A stretch of 64,000 bases of DNA from Luteococcus sp048595755 (GTDB lineage: Bacteria; Actinomycetota; Actinomycetes; Propionibacteriales; Propionibacteriaceae): assembly GCF_048595755.1 (NCBI RefSeq), contig NZ_CP184360.1, positions 992,001 through 1,056,000 on the forward strand. Direction: 5' to 3'. Of the stretch, positions 8,496-16,349 are shown piece after piece (positions within the stretch are counted from its first letter, which is position 1; every line of letters begins with the position of its first letter). Below the pieces are notes generated by a model. That model was not told the DNA's origin. It was given only the letters and a program-made list of their open reading frames with translations, and made no database searches. A program made the position numbers and the translations under genes.

Positions 8496-10718
8496 ATGTA
8501 CAGCCAGAATCCGTCCCAGGACGGTCCCAGTGGTCGGCTCACCCTGCCGATCCAGACCGGTCTGGACGATCGAGTCCGGGAGTTGCTCGACCGGCTCGGC
8601 GCCGATGCGGTGCGCAACAGTGACGGCACCGAGCTGCCGGAACTGGTCAACGAGCTGGCGGTGAAGGTCTACCAGACCTACTTCGTGGGACGAGGCGACC
8701 AGGCCTGGGCCGATGCCCACCCCGAACAGCGCACCCGCATCTACCTGATGAGCGAACGCACCCCCGCCCTTGCGGAGGGCCCGCTCGAGATCGACCTGAT
8801 GGCCCGCTGGTTCGACCAGCAGGTTCGGCCGGACAGCGACTGCGACATCGCCCGCTGGTGGCAGGTGATCGACCGCAGCCTCGACAAGCCGCTGCCCGCC
8901 GAGGCCTGGGAGCTGCTGGAGGACGGGCACACCGTGCGGGTGCTCGAGCCCGTCCCGGGGCACGTCTACACCGTCGACTTCCTGGCCGAGCAGGTCTGGG
9001 ACCCGACGCAGATGTACAACTACCTCACCAATGGTTGGCAGGACGACCCGACGCGGATCAAGGAATCCCCCTACGACGTGCGCCACCCCCAGACCTGGCA
9101 GCACGTGCGCGAGGCGCTGGCCCAGTGGCTGGCAGACCACCCGCGGGTGGACGTGGTGCGCTTCACCACCTTCTTCTACCACTTCACCCTGGTCTACGGC
9201 CCCGACGCCAAGGAACGCTTCGTCGACTGGTTCGGCTACTCGGCCTCGGTCAGCGTCGAGGCGATGGAGGCCTTCGAACAGGAGATGGGCTACCCGCTGA
9301 CCGCCGAGGACTTCGTCGACGAGGGCTACTACAACTCGCCCTTCCGCATCCCCAGCAAGGCCTTCAAGGACTGGATCGCCTTCCAGCACCGCTTCGTCAC
9401 CGACCGCGTCGCCCAATTGGTGGAGCAGGTGCACGCCGAGGGCAAGGAGGCGATGATGTTCCTGGGCGACAACTGGATCGGCACCGAGCCCTATGGCCCC
9501 CTGTTCGAGCGCACCGGCCTGGATGCCGTGGTGGGCAGCGTCGGATCGGCCGCCACCTGCCGCATGATCAGCGACATCCCCGGAGTGAAGTACACCGAGG
9601 GCCGCCTGCTGCCCTACTTCTTCCCCGACGTCTTCCACCCGGGTGGCGATCCGGTGGCCGAGGCCAACAGCTCCTGGCTGGCCGCGCGACGCGCCATCGT
9701 GCGCTCCCCGCTGGACCGAATCGGCTACGGCGGCTACCTCAGCCTGGCCCTGGAGCACCCCGACTTCGTGGAGCGCATGGAGCAGATCGTCGAGGAATTC
9801 CGAGCGCTGCACGAACGCAGTGGCGGCACCCGCCCGCAGACCGCGGGTTTCCGGGTGGGCATCCTCAACTCCTGGGGCAAGCTGCGCAGCTGGCAGACCC
9901 ACATGGTTGCCCATGCCCTGTGGTACCGGCAGGCCTACAGCTACCTGGGGGTGCTGGAGGCGCTGGCGGGCCTGCCCTTCGATGTGGACTTCCTGAGCTT
10001 CGACGACCTGGCCGACGGGGTGCCCGAGGGCATCGGGGTGCTGGTCAACGTCGGTTCCCTGGGCTGTGCCTTCTCTGGCGGGCCGGCCTGGGAGGACCCG
10101 CGGCTGTGCGCCACCGTGCGTCGCTTCGTGGCCGACGGCGGCGGCCTGCTGGGCATCGGTGACCCGTCGGGCTGGCCCATGGGCGGCACCACCTTCCAGC
10201 TGGCCGACGTGCTGGGTGTCGATCGAGAAATGGGGTGGGGACTGTCCACCAACCGTCCGCTGCCCCCGGTGGCCCCGCACTTCATCACCGCAGACCTGGA
10301 CGGCTCACTCGACGTGGGGGAGGGCACCGCGAACATCGTCTGCCTTGACCCGAAGGCCGAGGTGCTGGACTCCCACCAGGGCAGCGTCCGGGCCGCGGCC
10401 CACCGCTACGGGAACGGGGCTGCCGTCTACCTGGCCGGCCTGCCCTACAGCCACCAGAACTCCCGGCTGCTGCACCGCGCCCTGTACTGGGCCGCTGGCC
10501 GTGAGCAGGACTTCGGGCAGTGGCTGGCCGAGGACCCCCGCGTCGAGGTGGCCCACTACCCGCAGGGCGACCTGCTGGTGATGAACAATGCACAGGAGCC
10601 CGTCGAGACGACGGTGCACCTGGGCGACGGCAGCCCGTGGAAGGTGACCCTTCCGCCCGGCGGTCTGGAGTGGCTCCGGGCCGCGCCGGGCCAGACCGAC
10701 CAAGGACGCCCGCAATGA
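8496..10718 (+). CDS. 1,3-beta-galactosyl-N-acetylhexosamine phosphorylase (GH112)
   Basis: A 740-residue cytosolic phosphorylase. GH112 enzymes split galacto-N-biose or lacto-N-biose with phosphate into alpha-Gal-1-P and GalNAc or GlcNAc, saving one ATP. The length matches the family (about 720-750). Family-typical stretches include YLMSERTPALAEGPLEIDLM near the N-terminus, VDVVRFTTFFYHF and MFLGDNWIGTEPYG, where Asp325 is the probable general acid. A beta-barrel C-terminal part follows, and there is no signal peptide. CAGGAG before the ATG at 8496 supports the start. It sits between the GH101 and importer genes, so galacto-N-biose from mucin is the likely substrate. Relatives described from Propionibacterium acnes prefer galacto-N-biose; preference here is inferred, not visible. 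Confidence 0.95.
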   Translation: MYSQNPSQDGPSGRLTLPIQTGLDDRVRELLDRLGADAVRNSDGTELPELVNELAVKVYQTYFVGRGDQAWADAHPEQRTRIYLMSERTPALAEGPLEIDLMARWFDQQVRPDSDCDIARWWQVIDRSLDKPLPAEAWELLEDGHTVRVLEPVPGHVYTVDFLAEQVWDPTQMYNYLTNGWQDDPTRIKESPYDVRHPQTWQHVREALAQWLADHPRVDVVRFTTFFYHFTLVYGPDAKERFVDWFGYSASVSVEAMEAFEQEMGYPLTAEDFVDEGYYNSPFRIPSKAFKDWIAFQHRFVTDRVAQLVEQVHAEGKEAMMFLGDNWIGTEPYGPLFERTGLDAVVGSVGSAATCRMISDIPGVKYTEGRLLPYFFPDVFHPGGDPVAEANSSWLAARRAIVRSPLDRIGYGGYLSLALEHPDFVERMEQIVEEFRALHERSGGTRPQTAGFRVGILNSWGKLRSWQTHMVAHALWYRQAYSYLGVLEALAGLPFDVDFLSFDDLADGVPEGIGVLVNVGSLGCAFSGGPAWEDPRLCATVRRFVADGGGLLGIGDPSGWPMGGTTFQLADVLGVDREMGWGLSTNRPLPPVAPHFITADLDGSLDVGEGTANIVCLDPKAEVLDSHQGSVRAAAHRYGNGAAVYLAGLPYSHQNSRLLHRALYWAAGREQDFGQWLAEDPRVEVAHYPQGDLLVMNNAQEPVETTVHLGDGSPWKVTLPPGGLEWLRAAPGQTDQGRPQ

Positions 10719-10774
10719 GGCGGGAAGCACGCACAACGAATATCCACAGCAGTACCAGCAACGAAGGAAGAACC

Positions 10775-12103
10775 ATGAACAGTCGATCAGCACGCCGCGG
10801 CATCGTCGCCGGTCTGGCCGCAGCGACCCTCGCCCTGAGCGCCTGCGGAGGTGGCAGCACCCCCACGGGGTCGTCCAGCGCCTCCGGCACCGAGGGCTCG
10901 TCCTCGGAGAAGGTCACGATCGAGTACCTGCACCGCCTGCCCGATGGTGAGGGCATGACCAAGGTGGCCGACATCGTCGCCAAGTGGAACAAGGAACACC
11001 CCAACATCCAGGTCAAGGCCACCAAGTTCGACGGCAAGGCCCCCGAGATGATCAAGAAGCTGGAGAACGACGGCAAGGCGGGATCCGAGCGATGCCTGGC
11101 GCAGGCCGGTTACGCCGAGATCCCCTCGCTGTACACCAAGGGCCTGCTGGCCGACGTCAGCGCCGACGCGGACAAGTACAAGGGCAGCTTCTCCGACGGT
11201 TCGATGCGGCTGATGAAGGTGGGCGAGGCCACCGTCGGCCTGCCGCAGGACTCCGGCCCGCTGGTCTACTTCTACAACAAGGCCGAGTTCGACAAGCTCG
11301 GGCTGAAGGCCCCCACCACCGCCGCAGAGCTGAGCGACGTCGCCAAGAAGGCCGCCGCCAAGGGCAAGTACGCGCTGGCCTTCCAGCCCGACGAGGCGCA
11401 GTACGGCCTGGCCGCGCTGGCCGCAGCCGCCGGGGCCAACTGGTATGCCACCGAGGGCGACAAGTGGACGGTCAACGTGACCAGCCCGGAGACCGCCAAG
11501 GTGGCCGACTTCTGGCAGCAGGCGATCGACGGCAAGGCCACCCTGGTGGAGAACCGCTGGGGTGACGGCTTCAAGAAGGCCCTGGTCGACCAGAAGCTGA
11601 TCGGCACCATCGGTGCCGCCTGGGAGGCCCCGCTGCTGGCCGGCGACATGGCCGGCTCCAAGAACGTGGGCCAGTGGCAGGTGGCGCAGCTGCCCACCTT
11701 CGGCGAGAAGCAGATGACCGGCCCCGACGGCGGCTCCGGCGTCGTGGTGCTCAAGGGCTGCAAGAACCCGTCGCAGGCCATGGAGTTCAACAACTGGTTC
11801 AACACCCAGAACGCAGACCTGGCCACGCAGGGCCTGGTGGTGGCCGCCAATGGCGACGTCAGCACCCCCGCGGAGGTCAAGAAGTTCTTCGGTGGCCAGG
11901 ACGTGATGAACGAGCTGTCCAAGGCGAACCAGACGCTGAACCCGGACTTCGGCTACATGCCCACCTGGCCCGCCGTGGCCGATCCGATGGCCAAGGCCGC
12001 CGCGGCCGCCGGTGAGGGCAAGGGCAAGGTCTCGGCGATCTTCGAGTCCGCGCAGAAGGCCTCCACGCAGTCGCTCAAGGACGCCGGGCTGCCCGTCGCC
12101 TGA
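10775..12103 (+). CDS. ABC sugar transporter substrate-binding lipoprotein
   Basis: A 442-residue family 1 extracellular solute-binding protein. The N-terminus is a lipoprotein signal with lipobox LSAC (Cys24), then a Gly/Ser-rich linker and a binding domain beginning VTIEYLHRLPDGEG. The start at 10775 is fixed by the GAAGGAAG ribosome site; the longer upstream reading frame overlaps the GH112 gene. Placed between the GH112 phosphorylase and two permeases, it most likely captures Gal-beta-1,3-GalNAc at the membrane. No ATPase gene is in the cluster, so a shared MsiK/UgpC-type ATPase encoded elsewhere is implied, as is common for CUT1 importers in Actinomycetota. Confidence 0.9.
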   Translation: MNSRSARRGIVAGLAAATLALSACGGGSTPTGSSSASGTEGSSSEKVTIEYLHRLPDGEGMTKVADIVAKWNKEHPNIQVKATKFDGKAPEMIKKLENDGKAGSERCLAQAGYAEIPSLYTKGLLADVSADADKYKGSFSDGSMRLMKVGEATVGLPQDSGPLVYFYNKAEFDKLGLKAPTTAAELSDVAKKAAAKGKYALAFQPDEAQYGLAALAAAAGANWYATEGDKWTVNVTSPETAKVADFWQQAIDGKATLVENRWGDGFKKALVDQKLIGTIGAAWEAPLLAGDMAGSKNVGQWQVAQLPTFGEKQMTGPDGGSGVVVLKGCKNPSQAMEFNNWFNTQNADLATQGLVVAANGDVSTPAEVKKFFGGQDVMNELSKANQTLNPDFGYMPTWPAVADPMAKAAAAAGEGKGKVSAIFESAQKASTQSLKDAGLPVA

Positions 12104-12136
12104 CGGGCCATCACACGCTGATCTGAAAGGCAGGAC

Positions 12137-13078
12137 ATGTCGACATCGACGGTTGACCGGGTGGGACGCAAGTCCCACCCGGGGCGGCGGCGCGAGGCGC
12201 TGAGCGGTTGGGCCTTCGTCGCACCCTTCGCAGTGCTGTTCGGCTTCTGTTTCCTGGTTCCGATCGGCGTCTCCATCCATTCCTCCTTCTACCGTGCCGT
12301 GCCCTCGGGCGGTGGCCTCTACGGCGGCGGTGAGCTGGTCAACCAGTTCGTCGGCCTGCGCAACTACGTGGAGATCGCCCAGGGCGCGGCCTTCTGGCGG
12401 GGCATGGGCAGGGTGCTGGCCTTCGGCATCGTGCAGGTGCCCTTGATGATCGGAGCGGCCCTGGCGCTGGCGCTGCTGCTCGACTCGCAGATGGTGCGTC
12501 GGGTGGGGATCTTCCGGCTGGGCTTCTTCCTGCCCTATGCCGTGCCCGGCGTCGTGGCCGCGCTGATGTGGACCTACATGTACAACCCGGAATTCTCACC
12601 GATCAACCAGGTGCTGTCCGTGGCCGGCATCCAGATCCCCTTCTTCTCGCCCAAGGTGATCCTGTGGTCGATGGCGAACATGACCACCTGGACCTTTACC
12701 GGGTACAACATGCTGATCTTCCTGGCGGCCCTCCAGGCGATCCCGCACGACCTCTACGAGGCCGCCCGCATCGACGGCGCCTCCAACTGGACGATCGTGC
12801 GCTCCATCAAGATCCCACTGGTGCGCAATGCCTGTCTGCTGGCGGTGCTGCTGAGCATCATCGGCACGGTGCAGCTGTTCAACGAACCCGCCGTGCTGCA
12901 GACGGTCAACCCGTGGATGGGCAACGACTACACCCCCATGATGATGGCCTACAACACGATGATGGGCGGCATCTCTCCCTCGGGTGAGGGGCCGGCCTCG
13001 GCCATCTCCATCCTGATGGCGCTGCTGGCCGGCATCCTGGCCGTCGGCTACGCCTACCTGCAGAAGAAGGCTGACTGA
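12137..13078 (+). CDS. ABC sugar transporter permease 1 (MalF-type)
   Basis: A 313-residue membrane permease of the CUT1 sugar ABC family with about six transmembrane helices. The EAA loop that docks the ATPase reads EAARIDGASNWTIVRSIKIPLV near residues 211-232. A GAAAGGCAGGA ribosome site precedes the ATG. It is co-transcribed with the binding protein, and its stop overlaps the next permease's start (TGATG). Confidence 0.93.
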   Translation: MSTSTVDRVGRKSHPGRRREALSGWAFVAPFAVLFGFCFLVPIGVSIHSSFYRAVPSGGGLYGGGELVNQFVGLRNYVEIAQGAAFWRGMGRVLAFGIVQVPLMIGAALALALLLDSQMVRRVGIFRLGFFLPYAVPGVVAALMWTYMYNPEFSPINQVLSVAGIQIPFFSPKVILWSMANMTTWTFTGYNMLIFLAALQAIPHDLYEAARIDGASNWTIVRSIKIPLVRNACLLAVLLSIIGTVQLFNEPAVLQTVNPWMGNDYTPMMMAYNTMMGGISPSGEGPASAISILMALLAGILAVGYAYLQKKAD

Positions 13079-13941
13079 TGTCCGCAACCGATGCCCTGCC
13101 CCCGTCGCTGCGTCCCTCGCGGACGGCGCGCGCCATCACCCTGGCCGTCCTGCTGCTGGTGCTGGTCTACTCGCTGGCGCCCATCTACTGGCTGGTGGTC
13201 TCGGCCACCAAGTCGAACCCAGACCTGGTCTCCTCCAATGGCTGGTGGTTCGCCGAGAACAACCTCGTGGCCAACTACCACGCCCTGATGTCGTGGACCC
13301 AGGGCCTGTTCTGGCGCTGGGTGGCCAACTCGGTGCTCTACTCGCTGGTGGCGGGCGTGGTGGGGACGCTGCTGTCCGTCGCCGCCGGCTACGGCCTGGC
13401 CAAGTTCCGCTTCCCGGGGCGAGGCGCGGTGCAGGTGGTCATCATGGCCGGCCTGCTGCTGCCGATCGCGCTGCTGACCATTCCGCTGTACCTGGTCTTC
13501 GACCGGATGGGGCTGACCAACACCATGTGGGCGGTCATCATCCCCAGCTGCGTCAGCCCCTTCGGCGTCTTCCTGGGCCGGGTCTACGCCCAGTCCTCGG
13601 TGCCCGACGAGATCCTCGAATCGGCCCGCATCGACGGTGCGGGAGAGGTGCGCATCTTCTTCACCATGGTGCTGCGGCTGCTGGCCCCCGCCATGGTGAC
13701 GATCTTCCTGTTCATCTTCGTCGCCACCTGGAACAACTTCCTGCTGCCGCTGATGATGCTGAACTCGGCCGACCTCAAGCCGGTGACGCTGGGCCTGTAC
13801 GGCATGATGAGCTACTTCAACCCGCAGTACGGCGCGGTGCTGCAGGGAGCCCTACTGGGCGTCATCCCGCTGGTGGTGCTCTTCCTGTCCTTGCAGAAGC
13901 GCTGGCAGTCCGGCCTGGCGGCAGGCGCCGTCAAGGGGTAG
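13078..13941 (+). CDS. ABC sugar transporter permease 2 (MalG-type)
   Basis: A 287-residue CUT1 inner-membrane permease with six predicted helices. The EAA-type loop reads ESARIDGAGEVRIFFTMVLRLL near residues 181-202. It pairs with permease 1 to form the channel of the presumed galacto-N-biose importer. It is the last gene of the T-antigen locus. About 100 bp of convergent intergenic sequence follows, with only a weak GTCGGG/CCCGAC inverted repeat as a possible terminator. Confidence 0.93.
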   Translation: MSATDALPPSLRPSRTARAITLAVLLLVLVYSLAPIYWLVVSATKSNPDLVSSNGWWFAENNLVANYHALMSWTQGLFWRWVANSVLYSLVAGVVGTLLSVAAGYGLAKFRFPGRGAVQVVIMAGLLLPIALLTIPLYLVFDRMGLTNTMWAVIIPSCVSPFGVFLGRVYAQSSVPDEILESARIDGAGEVRIFFTMVLRLLAPAMVTIFLFIFVATWNNFLLPLMMLNSADLKPVTLGLYGMMSYFNPQYGAVLQGALLGVIPLVVLFLSLQKRWQSGLAAGAVKG

Positions 13942-14037
13942 GTCTTCCCGGGGCTGTCCGTCGGGTCGCCCCACCCCACCAGCCCGACGCTCGGCTTGTT
14001 CCGTGGCCGCCTCGGCTGCGTTCTGGTGACCCGGTGT

Positions 14038-14700
14038 CTAGCGGGTGAGCCCCACCTCGTGGGCGAAGAGCACCAGGCCAACCCGGTCACGGGCACGCAG
14101 CTTGGCCAGCAGGCGCCCGATGTGGGTCTTGACGGTGCCCTCGGCCATGTAGAGGGTGCTGGCGATCTCCGCATTGGTGGCTCCGTGGGCGATCTCCACC
14201 AGCACCTCGCGCTCCCGGTCGGTGAGCTGCTCCAATCGGGGGTCGCTGCCGCCCGGGGCGGCGGGCAGGATCGGCACGACGTGCTCCAGCAGTCGTCGGG
14301 TGGCAGAAGGGGCCAGCACCCCGTCCCCGCAGGCCACGGTGCGGATGGCATTGAGCAGCTCCGCCGGGCGGGCGTCCTTGAGCATGAAACCGGAGGCGCC
14401 GGCCTTGAGGGCGGCAAAGACGTACTCGTCCAGGTCGAAGGTGGTCAGCACCAGGACCTTCGCCGACGATCCCTGCTGCACCAGCCGACGGGTGGCCTCC
14501 ACCCCGTCCATCACCGGCATGCGGATGTCCATCAGCACCACGTCCACCTGCTGGGTGGCCAGCTGGTCGAGCACCTCCTGCCCATTGCTCGCGGTGGCCA
14601 CCACCTCCATGTCGTCCTCGGCCTCGATCAACATCTGGAAGCCGCTGCGCACCAGCGACTGGTCATCGGCCAGCAGTACTCGCAGGATCGGGGTGGTCAT
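14038..14700 (-). CDS. NarL/LuxR-type response regulator
   Basis: A 220-residue response regulator. The receiver domain (about 5-125) has acidic residues ADD at 11-13, phospho-acceptor Asp58 in VDVVLMDIRMPVMDG, and Lys in GFMLKD. A C-terminal LuxR helix-turn-helix (about 152-215) reads LTDREREVLVEIAHGATNAEIA and MAEGTVKTHIGRLLAKL. Its ATG overlaps the kinase stop (ATGA), so the pair is co-translated. Genes it controls are unknown. It is useful as a reference because its receiver domain lacks the insertion seen in the paralogue at 45763-46509. Confidence 0.95.
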   Translation of the reverse strand: MTTPILRVLLADDQSLVRSGFQMLIEAEDDMEVVATASNGQEVLDQLATQQVDVVLMDIRMPVMDGVEATRRLVQQGSSAKVLVLTTFDLDEYVFAALKAGASGFMLKDARPAELLNAIRTVACGDGVLAPSATRRLLEHVVPILPAAPGGSDPRLEQLTDREREVLVEIAHGATNAEIASTLYMAEGTVKTHIGRLLAKLRARDRVGLVLFAHEVGLTR

Positions 14701-15989
14701 CGGGAACTCCTGTCGGGGAAGGGATCTGTGACGGTGGTCGAGCGGGGCGCCTCGGGTAGCGGGACGGGCAGGATCGCCCGCACCAGGAAGCCACCGCCGG
14801 GCTTGGGCTCGGCCAACAGCTGGCCGCGCATCGAGACGACGCGTTCGCGCATGCCCTGCAGCCCGTGGCCGGTGTGGTCGTCGTCGGCCGCAGCCCCCAG
14901 ACCGTCGTCGCTGATCTCGGCGATGACCAGCGTCGGGGTGTAGGTGAGCGTGACCTGCGCGGAGGCCTCGGGGCCGGCGTGCTTGAGGAAGTTGGTGACC
15001 GCCTCCTGCACCACGCGGAAGATGGTCAGTCCCAGCGTGGAGGGCACCTGCGGCGGCTCGCCCTCCAGGTAGAGGTGCACCCGCGGATCGCTGCGCGCCA
15101 CCATCTCGGGGATGTCCAGCAGCCCGGGGGTGGGGGCGTACTGGGCGTCGTCCTCCGGGCTGCCGCGCAGCACCCCGACGATGCGTCGCATCTCGGTTAG
15201 CGCCTCACGGCCCGTCTCGGCGATGGTGTCGAGCACCTCGGGGGCGCGTTCCGGCTTCTTGGCGGCCAGGGCCCGGCCTCCCTCGGCCTGGACGATCATG
15301 ACGCTGAGCGAGTGGGCGACGATGTCGTGCAGTTCGCGGGCGATCTGCGAGCGCACGCTCGCCTCGGTGCTGCGCGCCCGCTGTTCGTGCTCGGCCAAGG
15401 CCAGGCTGCGGCGCTCGGCCTCGGCCAGCACTCGGGCGCGATCGGCCTGCACCGATTCCCGAACTCGTCGGCCAACCGTGTAGGCGGTGAGCAGCAGCCC
15501 GCCGGAACCGCTGGCGGCCAACAGGAACATGGTGGTGGGGAAGCCGCCGCCCGAGGCGTACTCGGCCAGGAAGTCCACCCACCTGGCCGGGCCGGCCACC
15601 GCACCCACCAGTGCCAGAGCCAGCACCAGACGGGCGCGGTGTCCACCCACCCAGCGTGCCACCGAGTAGGCCACCAGCAGCACGCACACCAGGGAGGGGG
15701 TGGGGACCGGAAGCAGGCACAGGTGGAGCAGGCACAGCAGCGTGGTCAGCGCCAGGGTGGCCAGGGGTCGTCGGCGGCGCAGCACCGTCGCCGCGCACAG
15801 CCCCAGCCCCAGCAGTGCCGAGCGGGTGGTGAGGGCCTGTGGTGTCAGCGCGTGTTGCGGCACCTGGGCGGACACGTCGAGCAGGAGCAACGGCACCACC
15901 GTGAACACCGCGAGCAGCCCGGCGACGGCCAGGTCGAGCGACCAGGTCACGTGGCCGAGCTCGTCAGCGGCGGGCCGGGCAGTACTCAT
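14697..15989 (-). CDS. Sensor histidine kinase (HPK7/DesK-NarL type)
   Basis: A 430-residue membrane kinase partner of the downstream response regulator. The N-terminal half carries about five to six transmembrane helices. The dimerisation/phospho-acceptor motif is IARELHDIVAHSLSVMIVQ (HisKA_3), and the HATPase_c domain ends with DDGLGAA and GHGLQGMRERV. The start at 15989 (MSTARPA) is supported by TAGGGT located 8 nt before the ATG; the longer frame adds a non-membrane leader without a ribosome site. With no large extracellular loop it probably senses a membrane-associated signal. Confidence 0.93.
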   Translation of the reverse strand: MSTARPAADELGHVTWSLDLAVAGLLAVFTVVPLLLLDVSAQVPQHALTPQALTTRSALLGLGLCAATVLRRRRPLATLALTTLLCLLHLCLLPVPTPSLVCVLLVAYSVARWVGGHRARLVLALALVGAVAGPARWVDFLAEYASGGGFPTTMFLLAASGSGGLLLTAYTVGRRVRESVQADRARVLAEAERRSLALAEHEQRARSTEASVRSQIARELHDIVAHSLSVMIVQAEGGRALAAKKPERAPEVLDTIAETGREALTEMRRIVGVLRGSPEDDAQYAPTPGLLDIPEMVARSDPRVHLYLEGEPPQVPSTLGLTIFRVVQEAVTNFLKHAGPEASAQVTLTYTPTLVIAEISDDGLGAAADDDHTGHGLQGMRERVVSMRGQLLAEPKPGGGFLVRAILPVPLPEAPRSTTVTDPFPDRSSR

Positions 15990-15997
15990 CGCCCCCA

Positions 15998-16003
15998 ACC
16001 CTA
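15998..16003 (-). promoter_or_regulatory. Probable leaderless -10 box of histidine kinase operon
   Basis: TAGGGT on the minus strand, 8 nt from the ATG at 15989. Confidence 0.4.
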
Positions 16004-16349
16004 GGGCTGGGGGCGGCGCAGTGGGGATCGGCCCGTGGTCTTGGCCCGATGGCACCGAGGTCCCGCTTCGGCGCCACCAAGCAGAGGGGTGATGCACCCC
16101 GCCCGTGGGCCTCGGGCCGGCCGGTGCCTGCTGGGTGTCCGAGGATCGAACTGCACATGAAATATGCAGGTATACAGAGATAATTGGGGCACTGCGTCAC
16201 ACGGGGATCGGCTCGTCAAGGGGCAAAACCCCTACCACGGTTGGATGTGGGCTGGTCCCGGCGTGGGGCAGAATGGTCTCACCTTGCACAGGTTGGTTGC
16301 CGCTGCCTGGCTGGCAGTGGCAGCGTCGGATCCGTCCCCGAGGAGTCAC
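16004..16349. other. Gene-free stretch between divergent genes
   Basis: About 350 bp without a convincing reading frame. It is locally AT-richer around 16150-16190, where a GATAAT hexamer (16179-16184) could be a -10 box for the gene at 16350, but no matching -35 is clear. TGCA repeats at 16152 and 16164 form a weak dyad. No RNA gene or riboswitch is recognised. Confidence 0.4.

Noticed and set aside
10775..13941. A missing or hidden ATPase gene for the sugar importer.
   Set aside because: All frames between 10718 and 14038 are accounted for. CUT1 importers in Actinomycetota often share a distant MsiK/UgpC-type ATPase, so absence is expected rather than a deletion.
16004..16349. A riboswitch or small RNA in the gene-free stretch.
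   Set aside because: No recognised conserved core or stable hairpin with T-run is visible; only a possible -10 hexamer.
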